Shown: piece after piece, positions 10,301 to 15,360 of the stretch | Numbering within the stretch: position 1 is the first letter of the stretch | Layout of the letters: each line of letters opens with the position of its first letter | Assembly (NCBI GenBank): GCA_945876405.1 | Contig: CAMCOJ010000015.1 | Span: forward strand, 1-15,360 | Reading direction: 5' to 3' | Length of the DNA: 15,360 nt | DNA from: an uncultured Ruminococcus sp. | GTDB taxonomy: Bacteria > Bacillota > Clostridia > Oscillospirales > Ruminococcaceae | Program-made: the position numbers and the translations under genes | The notes under the pieces: generated by a model | What the model was told of the DNA's origin: nothing | What the model saw: only the letters and a program-made list of their open reading frames with translations | Databases searched by the model: none

Positions 10301-13300
10301 TATCTGTACATGAAATTCACTGATACCGCAAAGGTCGGAACATATTATCTGCCGGATGGTTTCAGAGGAATCGGAATGCTTGGTCACAAAAACGTGTTCG
10401 TTGGTACTAACTTTGATGGTGAGTATCGCGATATGATTCCTCATATATTTGGTATTGAGGGGAATTATGTAACAGTCAGCCTGAATATGAAACTACACAT
10501 GTATAATAGTGAAGATTCCTATGCAGTTACAGACAAGACATATATGGGCTTTGGATTTTTTGATTCAATGATACAAAATAAGGATGGTTCTGCAAATTCA
10601 ATAGATTTGACAAAAGAAGAATATCAAATCAAAGATTTTACTATTACCGGTTCTGTTTATCTCGATGCTATTGATATGTCCACAGGAAAAATTCCAGCCT
10701 ATACCGAAAGCATGGACAGTAATAGATATTATACAGTAGGGGGGCTCACAGGATCTACACCGGGTACCAGTGAAATATATCAGCTGAATTTGGTAAATGT
10801 TACACCATCTAATTTAAATGTGACTGGGGTAAGATATACAGGTGGTCTGATAGGATATAATGTGTCTAAGAATGAAAAAAAATCAAAGACTACTATTACT
10901 CATATTAAGCCAAAAAAGCTCAAAGTTTCTTCCGGCATATATGCAGGAGGTTTGATTGGCTATTCCACACAAACGGCGCTGGATATCAATGATGTTACAA
11001 TTGAAGAACCCGATATTATCAGCACCTATACGGGCTCAGTAAATAGTTATAAGAATGCTGTAGGCGGCATAGTTGGTTATGTAGATACAAATACTAAAAG
11101 CTATGGAGTTGAGCTAAAAAACATAACAATAGGAAATATAGATGCAGATAAAAGTACGAGTTTTGGTTATGAAAATCAAACAACTCAAGAAGTAACTGTT
11201 GTCGGCGGTCTGATTGGAAAAAATTACACCTATTCATCGCTCAGAATTAGTGATGGTTCAATTACTCATTCTACAAAGATAGAAGACTGTAACATCTACA
11301 ATGTGAACCTCAACGGTCACAGAGTAGGAGGTGTAATAGGAAGCAGTGAAAATAACAATTCCACAACATCAGTAGCCATTTACAATACGCATGTAATCAG
11401 CACGCTGGGATCATCAATAAAAGGTGTGTCAAATACGAATAATAACGACAGAGGCTGTGCCGGTTTCATAGGGTATTTCCGTACATCCAAAGATGATAAT
11501 GTAATAGACGGATGCAGTCTTGAAGGATACAACCTGTATTCTGCTCTGGAAACTGGTGCTGTATCCGGAAACACAGAAGGCGGTACAATTAATATCAGAA
11601 ATTTTAAGGTCGGTGATACTAATATTTATTCAAGCAAAAGTGTTGGCGGTCTCTATGGATGGAATAAGACAAGTATCTTAGGATACAATATCCTGATGAA
11701 TAATGTTTTGTTTTATAATTATGACTCTGATGAAGTCCCCACTACTGAATGTGGTTATTTATGCGGTAATTTTAACGATGGTGGTAGAAGAGTAAAAATA
11801 GCCGGTTTCTCCCGTAAAGGTACGATCAATTGTGAAAAAATGCTGGGAAACAAATCATCAGATTATGATTTCGGTACCGACGGCTATGTAATCTTCTCCG
11901 ACTACGAAGGTCTGTGCCTTACCAACAGTAAGAGCCAAGTATTCTCCGATATAAACGGAGAGTACAACGTCACAGATTACAACGGGGCAATAGTCACAGA
12001 TAACTCACCGTATATTACTTCCAGTCCGAAAAGGTTTATCAGCACCAGCCAGTTCCTGACTGGTGACGGAGTCAGTGCAGTTTCTTTCGCTCAGACACCG
12101 TTCATGAAGATTATAACCGACCGTGTGAATGATGTTGCAGGTGCATATAAAACATCGACTGAGCTTACAGATGAACAGATAGCAGCAATCAAAAACCAGT
12201 TTACCCACTCGCTGGAGGAATTTGACGCCTCAACCGGAGTTGACCATGATTTTCCACTCCTGATTGTCAACGACACAGATCCTACTGCAACCACAGATCT
12301 AATTAATAACTACCTGGGAACGCTGACAAATACAAAATATAATTTTGCTGACAATACCAAAAATGCGATATATGCTGTGGCACTAAACACCTGTATTTTT
12401 AATACGAAAACCGGCAAATTTGATATAATAAAAGACAAAGACGCCAATCTTTATCACAGTACTGTCGGCAATAACCAGCACTGTTTCCGAATGGATGCAA
12501 ATTCCGTCGATAACGGTCATGACTATGCACAGTTTACCCTGCTTGATGTTCAGTTCAAGGATCCGGCAGATACGAGCAAGGTTGCATATCATCTGTATGT
12601 TCCTGTGATTGTCAAAAAACTGCTCCAGTTTGAATTCAATGCCTCCATCGAATCCGGCACGAGCTATTATCCAGATGCATACAGCACTAAGAAAACGCTC
12701 TTTGAAAATCTCGGAAATCCGGCAACAATCAAGTTTGAATATACCTATGACAGGGATGCGGATGGCTGGATTAAGGCAATCAATGAAGGTGAAACCATGT
12801 CAGGCAATCTTAATAAGGCTCTTGCAGTGACATATTCAGGGGGTAAGTGGCCGGACAATACGAGACTTGTTCTTGTGGATGCCAGCAACAAAGATAAATT
12901 TTACTGCCTTGATACCCCAACACAAACAGCCAGTCTGCCGCTTTCCTCCTTTAAGGATGAAAAAGATAACGGCTATGTTCCTGTTCCATTAAACGACCTT
13001 ATGCAGATCACAATTACGCCTGACAGCAATGGTACGCTTATGCTCAACAATGATGAGAATGGTAACAACACAGCTGCAAATGCTACTGTAAAGGATAAAA
13101 ACGGTATCTACTACAGATATATCACATCAAATGATACACCGTCTCAGAAATACATGGCAACAAGTGTAACTGATATCCAGCCGGAGAGATACTATCTCAG
13201 TATCTTTACAAAAAAGAATGACAATGACGGCAGCATCTATCACATAGCACTTTCTTCATTGGATAAATTCAATGAAAATCAGGGATTAACAGGATGGAGA

Positions 13301-14605
13301 CCTAACAAGGTAATTAGTAATAAAAACCAGCCGGTTCATCTGGTTACCGGGATGCTCTATGAAACCAATTATAAACTGACTGCTTCATCCGCTACGAACT
13401 CACAAATTATGAGCAGTACCAATTCGCATCTTGATGTAACTATGAGTTCCACTATTTCACTTACAAAAAATGCGGTCAATAATGGTGTACCCGGAAATAT
13501 GAAAAGTGCAGGTTCATCAACCATCTATCAGACATTCCTTATGACATATGATACGATAAAAACAAAAGGAGAATCATCTGTAATCGGACTGAATGAAAAT
13601 GCTTACCCGTATACAAATGTTCGTTCCTATAAGATCTACAAAGGTAAAACAGTAACAGAGACAGAACCATACAAGGACATTCTCGGAGAAACGAATGGCT
13701 ATACTCCAGCTATCTCCGGCACAAATTTCATTGATCTATGGAATAAACAGAATCTGATCTCACTGCTCAGAGAATCATCAAACGGTTATTCTGTCACCCT
13801 CATAACCAACTTTTGGGTCGGCTATGAACCTGATGCGCTTGGATACCAGTTTCCAAAAAAGAATTCCGGTGAGTCCGATGTGGAGATTGGTGCAAAGGTA
13901 ATAGGCTATTCCAATATTTCTTCCGCACTGGCAAGCTTAAACTACAGCGAAAGCACATGGAGAGCTGAGGGAGATAAAAGATACTACACAGAGGATGATA
14001 GCAGTGCGACTCTGACCTATAATGCGGATACCACACCTGGCAGCAGTTCGGGGTTATACAGTTCACTGGGCATCAATTCAGTTGAACTGGGTGATACTAC
14101 ATCACACATCAGTTCTACAGCAGTTTATGATATCTCTGCGCTGAAATCATCAGGCGAGTATGTTGAATTCAATATCAGCCTTTCAAGCAGAAAGGCTGGC
14201 TACGAAAACAAATTGAAAATTGATCAGTATATTGAAAGCATGGAGATTAAGGGCATTTCGGAAGATCCATTGCTCAAGCTTGATCATGGAACACTAACGA
14301 CTACTAATGATAGTAATATCAAGGTCACCGGGAATGCGAACGGAACAGAGTATACACTCAGGGTGAAAAAGAATCTGCTCCCGACACTTGGGCAGGACAA
14401 GGTTTATACAGTCAGACTGACATATGATATCTATACAGGAAATACAAAGTTCAATCAGACTGGCTTGGCGTATTCCAATTACATGTTGACATTAAATGCT
14501 GCATTATATGACAGCATGAACAGTGAAAACTTTAGCCCATCCTCCAACAGTTCTGATCATATCATTTATACCAATGCAAGGGTACAATCAAAGGTAATGG
14601 ATTAA
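4316..14605 (+). CDS. Giant secreted beta-helix (GLUG-repeat-like) surface protein, 3,429 aa
   Basis: This is a very large exported protein of roughly 370 kDa (estimate from length). The leader is unusually long: KRIISGLTAFVML (15-27), then a second hydrophobic stretch SLLPLIASA (50-58), with probable cleavage at A-S-A near 58. The body is built of parallel beta-helix blocks marked by GG[LIV][IV]G turns. One cluster lies at about residues 219-500, a second at 797-908, and a third at 1655-2444 whose later turns (2142, 2176, 2211, 2250, 2297, 2338, 2382, 2444) come every 34-62 residues. This resembles the GLUG motif of bacterial adhesins. A G-x-G-T-x-x-x-P-Y-x-I cap lies near 1476. The region from about 950 to 1480 has few repeats, and the last 950 residues have none; the C-terminus is beta-strand-rich (SNYMLTLNAAL, DHIIYTNARVQ). 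There is no LPxTG, C-terminal membrane helix, dockerin or S-layer-homology repeat. Last gene of the operon. A role in adhesion or as the tip or scaffold of an extracellular structure is inferred; a carbohydrate-active beta-helix enzyme is less likely but not excluded. Confidence 0.85.
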   Translation: MNKYIKKMTQSKASKRIISGLTAFVMLSGALPVNDMSNIGDFFSGFGYFSLLPLIASAADPSEADDPTFQHNPDTFEITVKNSEFADYSRSCQTYAKYHQQDKITITDLDDTSISDAINFAGLGTAAYPFAGSIAFDGNTDITLNLDGPLFNYVYDTVTIENNGNPLKLSRYYYRGSSASDTTPVLAQNVLSGTGTKAKWDISIVKPTNSDDYYLKPFGGLIGRMCKGDNSDTDSLSIEVTMNADGSDNGAVEIKGTTDIGLICGYMEEGTSLTASFSTNRGGGKGISSISTSSGNAGGLVGTMERGAALTYSGDQYQADGEGIKTADGYAGGIAGKNEGGTITLEASRTISQHIEGTLGSGSIYGYYKPAVSVRFAVTDYTITSGCQVNGSGSIGGLFGVLENNYDMAIEGAENGTSFTATHSDGAADAFGGLIGTYRSDKLANSLVIKNLSVTPSRGTSTFYGGGIAVIDDTINSSYVKFENFTVTNAAGANGITFGGLVAKADNSFVEASNTTISVGGNFRGGAAVGSLENGVLKLSGKFDISGAAPGSPNDDYREGKIVGYRDNALIYADNWTYSGNDAEVDNIGSWGDIIVFDDTKLKKADVLTEKTDHTITITEPGESININSVADYAKTSLAFQIDSRDNKVLTNDKAAKNSGDITFGSDQTAVTIDLTGTGLRGITRDNTENDRIPEESDNADYTGTITGNNATIILDFENVGGLPVCRHKYNGMFAFVHNTTVKNLKFEGKLNLNAVQANVRMFGASFTSEAYGTFNAENVEVNTVFTTEGSKEVCVGGLLGWGASSIGDITVSDSTFYCNITDNNSNKDSCFGGVIGRINHYNNTSIEWDFTELNITGSIKSSTGSPSRIGGLIASIDQHTGVTQRSLNLTGVNVQNLTLTGAGTSMGGLLGYSWLNVNTKFNNVTVTGSSISDSTDKSRLAGLVYCGTGHWVVEKDTEDNPGININGLTVDADKAESFGMIVNRGKNNEDSAIFLEIKKDAYVISSSTLDGLKADCIFDEMVAYSASDVCANGQGVVSINVGGTDGGLTMDGTGGSNTYNAQTERGKIANSNTRYYYNLDTIRGNTNPSNAEKLLLWALNRYAHSSINTYFSTKAGWNYQWEENWKEDIIPDGIYDMKGYSWYPVDVGDTVTVNGKFTFYNKGIEDCEKAKTDTNKFVRTSLGDKNAGYTQHHLMQNGLFRDVTGTLNVGTVRFSGSIGTDDYGSGALVWGTVKGSSASNIGSVIVTESGSITLDGIFVHDLASYNPLLINQIGSYSTVSLSDVSNTEVYKTIDGINKPDGYPKAATSLIGKAGKSDATNINIGFEKIKLDGRTAHTNTSLDTVYNTECSLFTRATLLEHFQYDSGASGIYNYSYDEDWGADGETTPPRNVTYGYEISDPDSEYYGQEFWYNNEDHENGRYTIYDSGLTPKNGNAETYKNQTAFNYNNFLPYVAVKDPSNKQHQLSVNHAAAGLSGCGTYNDPYQIPNAAVLTKIVELLNGTNSSDFIINLPTLKTDETLQFKSWDTDRHLEYKWDSTNSYYVDSENSKTYNQDDIRKYVAGAYFEITGSFELPQNYKGLGNTPNNEESVFRGVIIGNNNTITLTGSNPFIFSSYGSVVKDLTIKVDTDITMTNNTGGVTFTHNNNNTKTYTYGAVIGRVLGGDNIIDNVRVNFQDKKIKLRTTGTNKQNRLLPVGGYVGVAVKGTLIFRNMDSVPEADRIGLKSDTVVDYANPVNTNLVNDDGWLYVNPIIGRVINAAVFTESNKYRPFEDGTRKYYDKNGNEQTYKWPDGAVTMKNGTKDYSIPDIDKNGGSFTLTGAVSVKGDIRTDYKNYSKLTMEFPNAQSLFLMSEITQTGMSESTYGYRKTDTQYCGDTDAKIGDIKPVGGFYESDHWGVASYQTYRSVHNAEYDRVGRDPAGTEEPNSTSDTYTDYELSKADGYWGIEDGSAIKRKNLVPYIVRKYTPKISESKGIDGETLLGEGYIAFVMTHQYNYLYMKFTDTAKVGTYYLPDGFRGIGMLGHKNVFVGTNFDGEYRDMIPHIFGIEGNYVTVSLNMKLHMYNSEDSYAVTDKTYMGFGFFDSMIQNKDGSANSIDLTKEEYQIKDFTITGSVYLDAIDMSTGKIPAYTESMDSNRYYTVGGLTGSTPGTSEIYQLNLVNVTPSNLNVTGVRYTGGLIGYNVSKNEKKSKTTITHIKPKKLKVSSGIYAGGLIGYSTQTALDINDVTIEEPDIISTYTGSVNSYKNAVGGIVGYVDTNTKSYGVELKNITIGNIDADKSTSFGYENQTTQEVTVVGGLIGKNYTYSSLRISDGSITHSTKIEDCNIYNVNLNGHRVGGVIGSSENNNSTTSVAIYNTHVISTLGSSIKGVSNTNNNDRGCAGFIGYFRTSKDDNVIDGCSLEGYNLYSALETGAVSGNTEGGTINIRNFKVGDTNIYSSKSVGGLYGWNKTSILGYNILMNNVLFYNYDSDEVPTTECGYLCGNFNDGGRRVKIAGFSRKGTINCEKMLGNKSSDYDFGTDGYVIFSDYEGLCLTNSKSQVFSDINGEYNVTDYNGAIVTDNSPYITSSPKRFISTSQFLTGDGVSAVSFAQTPFMKIITDRVNDVAGAYKTSTELTDEQIAAIKNQFTHSLEEFDASTGVDHDFPLLIVNDTDPTATTDLINNYLGTLTNTKYNFADNTKNAIYAVALNTCIFNTKTGKFDIIKDKDANLYHSTVGNNQHCFRMDANSVDNGHDYAQFTLLDVQFKDPADTSKVAYHLYVPVIVKKLLQFEFNASIESGTSYYPDAYSTKKTLFENLGNPATIKFEYTYDRDADGWIKAINEGETMSGNLNKALAVTYSGGKWPDNTRLVLVDASNKDKFYCLDTPTQTASLPLSSFKDEKDNGYVPVPLNDLMQITITPDSNGTLMLNNDENGNNTAANATVKDKNGIYYRYITSNDTPSQKYMATSVTDIQPERYYLSIFTKKNDNDGSIYHIALSSLDKFNENQGLTGWRPNKVISNKNQPVHLVTGMLYETNYKLTASSATNSQIMSSTNSHLDVTMSSTISLTKNAVNNGVPGNMKSAGSSTIYQTFLMTYDTIKTKGESSVIGLNENAYPYTNVRSYKIYKGKTVTETEPYKDILGETNGYTPAISGTNFIDLWNKQNLISLLRESSNGYSVTLITNFWVGYEPDALGYQFPKKNSGESDVEIGAKVIGYSNISSALASLNYSESTWRAEGDKRYYTEDDSSATLTYNADTTPGSSSGLYSSLGINSVELGDTTSHISSTAVYDISALKSSGEYVEFNISLSSRKAGYENKLKIDQYIESMEIKGISEDPLLKLDHGTLTTTNDSNIKVTGNANGTEYTLRVKKNLLPTLGQDKVYTVRLTYDIYTGNTKFNQTGLAYSNYMLTLNAALYDSMNSENFSPSSNSSDHIIYTNARVQSKVMD
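4967..5830 (+). repeat. First beta-helix repeat cluster in the giant protein
   Basis: This stretch codes for residues about 218-505. Repeated turns read FGGLIGR, IGLICGY, AGGLVGT, AGGIAGK, IGGLFGV, FGGLIGT and FGGLVAK, at residues near 219, 260, 298, 332, 396, 432 and 499. The basic step is about 34-40 residues, with some turns lacking a recognisable motif. The repeats are protein-level; the DNA copies are strongly diverged. Confidence 0.8.
6695..7150 (+). repeat. Second beta-helix repeat cluster in the giant protein
   Basis: This stretch codes for residues about 794-945. The turns VGGLLGW, FGGVIGR, IGGLIAS, MGGLLGY and a degenerate LAGLVYC are spaced close to 37 residues apart. An upstream entry segment, YTGTITGNN...ILDF with VKNLKFEG (residues about 700-750), resembles those leading into the other blocks. 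Confidence 0.8.
9280..11665 (+). repeat. Third and longest beta-helix repeat cluster in the giant protein
   Basis: This stretch codes for residues about 1655-2450. It begins with YGAVIGR and VGGYVGV, is broken by a non-repetitive insert (about 1710-2130), then runs through VGGLTGS, TGGLIGY, AGGLIGY, VGGIVGY, VGGLIGK, VGGVIGS, CAGFIGY and VGGLYGW. This is the most regular part of the protein. Confidence 0.8.
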
Positions 14606-14633
14606 GCATAACAAAAGGCAAATAGAAAAAAAC

Positions 14634-14687
14634 AACGGCTGTGAACGGTAGAATCACTCTACTACTCACAGCCGTTCTTCTTTTATT
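14634..14687 (+). terminator. Compound hairpin terminator at the end of the operon
   Basis: An 11-bp perfect outer stem (AACGGCTGTGA at 14634-14644 with TCACAGCCGTT at 14666-14676) encloses an inner 5-bp stem (GTAGA at 14648-14652 with TCTAC at 14658-14662). It is followed by a T-rich tail (CTTCTTTTATT, 14677-14687) and preceded by a run of seven A (14625-14631). It lies 28 bases past the giant gene's stop. The A-run would give a U-tract in the other direction as well, so it may act both ways, although no minus-strand gene is visible. Confidence 0.9.
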
Positions 14688-14874
14688 CCTGTACTTTACC
14701 GTGTGCTGTATCCAGCAAAAAAATCATTACGTATCAGAATGTATATTACACAGAGAAACAAATCAAACATACATTACGTTTATCTGAAAAGAGTATGTAA
14801 TATAATTTAAGATTTTGCAGTATTGTTGATATTGTCGTTTCGTAATATATTTTCATCAAACCCACTCCAATCTC

Positions 14875-14903
14875 TTGCAATTTTGCTAACTTTGGAGTAT
14901 AAT
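14875..14903 (+). promoter_or_regulatory. Sigma-A-type promoter of the AAA-ATPase gene
   Basis: TTGCAA (14875-14880) and a consensus TATAAT (14898-14903) are separated by 17 bases. Transcription would start near 14910, about 39 bases before the ATG. Confidence 0.75.
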
Positions 14904-14935
14904 AAAATGGAAGGTCTGTAATGTTTCGTCATCAC

Positions 14936-14940
14936 GGAGG
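14936..14940 (+). promoter_or_regulatory. Ribosome binding site for the AAA-ATPase gene
   Basis: GGAGG, within CGGAGGTGAT, lies 8 bases before the ATG at 14949 and is nearly perfect. Confidence 0.8.
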
Positions 14941-14948
14941 TGATTCTG

Positions 14949-15360
14949 ATGGGAACATATCTGAACCCCGGTAACAGTAGTTTTGGAAGAATACTGAAAA
15001 CCGATTATATTGATAAAACGGGATTGATTGCGCTCATCAACGAGAGAGTTGATACCGAAGAAAGCCTGATTTGTATCAGCCGTCCCCGCCGCTTTGGAAA
15101 ATCTTATGCTGCACGGATGTTATGTGCATATTACGATCACACCTGTGATTCCCATAAATTATTTGAGAAATTAAAGATCAGTAAAGATATAAGTTACGAG
15201 GAACACATCAACAAATATAATGTGATATATCTTGACGTTGCCTCATTTATGTCGGAACTGAAACGGCAGAAGCACAGTATAAAAGATGTGGCAAATGATA
15301 TAGCAGAAACTATAAGAAGTGAACTGGTTGCTGATAAACCCGAACTTTCTGAAATATCCA
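14949..15360 (+). CDS. AAA-ATPase-like protein (PF09820 type), 3' partial
   Basis: The first 137 codons are present and the frame is open to the window end. The protein starts MGTYLNPGNSSFGRILKTDY and continues with YIDKTGLIALIN (20-31). The Walker-A-like loop is SRPRRFGKS (about 46-54). A beta-strand NVIYLDVASF (about 94-103) follows, in the right place for the next core strand of the ATPase fold. This order is characteristic of the AAA-ATPase-like family often paired with a C-terminal PD-(D/E)XK nuclease-like domain, with full lengths usually near 500-600 residues; that C-terminal part is outside the window. These genes occur in many copies in gut Clostridia and Bacteroidetes, and their biological role is not settled. 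It has its own promoter and lies beyond a strong terminator, so it is not part of the surface-protein operon. Confidence 0.88.
   Translation, partial: MGTYLNPGNSSFGRILKTDYIDKTGLIALINERVDTEESLICISRPRRFGKSYAARMLCAYYDHTCDSHKLFEKLKISKDISYEEHINKYNVIYLDVASFMSELKRQKHSIKDVANDIAETIRSELVADKPELSEIS

Larger units (their letters stand above)
14688..14948. other. AT-rich intergenic region between operon terminator and AAA-ATPase gene
   Basis: The stop of the giant gene and the next start are 343 bases apart. After the terminator, this stretch is AT-rich and contains no credible open reading frame on either strand, no tRNA-like or riboswitch-like fold that could be recognised by eye, and only the promoter listed at 14875-14903. 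A weak 8-base inverted match (TATATTAC and GTAATATA, about 65 bases apart) is probably chance. Confidence 0.6.

Noticed and set aside
4316-14605. Gram-negative autotransporter or filamentous haemagglutinin
   Set aside because: There is no C-terminal beta-barrel or TPS-type N-terminal domain, and the neighbouring SipW-type signals and ribosome sites point to a Firmicute.
14540-14605. LPxTG or other sortase signal at the C-terminus of the giant protein
   Set aside because: The last residues (TNARVQSKVMD) contain no LPxTG-like motif, hydrophobic helix or basic tail.
1-15360. CRISPR array, tRNA, rRNA, integrase or insertion sequence
   Set aside because: No regularly spaced direct DNA repeats, cloverleaf-like segments, transposase motifs or terminal inverted repeats could be found by reading either strand.

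Overview
The window looks like a contig end from a low-GC Firmicute, most likely a gut Ruminococcus or a related Oscillospiraceae. The support is indirect: moderate-to-low GC, strong AGGAG-type ribosome binding sites, sigma-A-type promoters, very large secreted proteins with Ruminococcus-style leaders, and an AAA-ATPase of a family that is heavily expanded in gut Clostridia. No taxonomic marker gene is present. Bases 1-45 are not genomic: they are the end of an Illumina P7 primer, an i7 index matching N703 and the Nextera read-2/mosaic-end adapter. Genomic sequence starts at 46.

Region 46-981 holds the 3' part of a secreted, Gly/Ser/Thr/Ala-rich protein with the beta-sandwich signature of SipW-dependent (TasA/camelysin-like) matrix or fibre proteins, followed by a GC-rich hairpin terminator. 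Its 5' end, including the signal peptide, is lost at the adapter.

Region 1036-14687 is one apparent transcription unit. A promoter (TTGAAA, 17 bp, TATAAT) drives three mid-sized exported proteins (370, 296 and 369 aa). Each has one N-terminal hydrophobic segment followed by A-W-F or A-E-Y, as in SipW-processed proteins. They are followed by one 10.3-kb gene for a secreted protein of about 3,429 residues, built of several parallel beta-helix (GLUG-like, GG[LIV][IV]G) blocks and a long non-repetitive C-terminal region. The operon ends at a compound hairpin terminator. Gaps between genes are short (22 to 36 bases to the supported starts) and every start has its own good Shine-Dalgarno, so the four products are probably made together.

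Region 14688-15360 has a separate promoter (TTGCAA, 17 bp, TATAAT) and the 5' part of an AAA-ATPase-like gene that runs off the window and is probably unrelated in function.

Taken together, the main content is a candidate cell-surface or extracellular-matrix assembly: an abundant TasA-like subunit, three divergent SipW-type accessory subunits and a giant beta-helix adhesin-like protein. That joint function is inference from gene order, export signals and fold signatures. No signal peptidase (SipW), sortase or anchoring motif is visible in the window.
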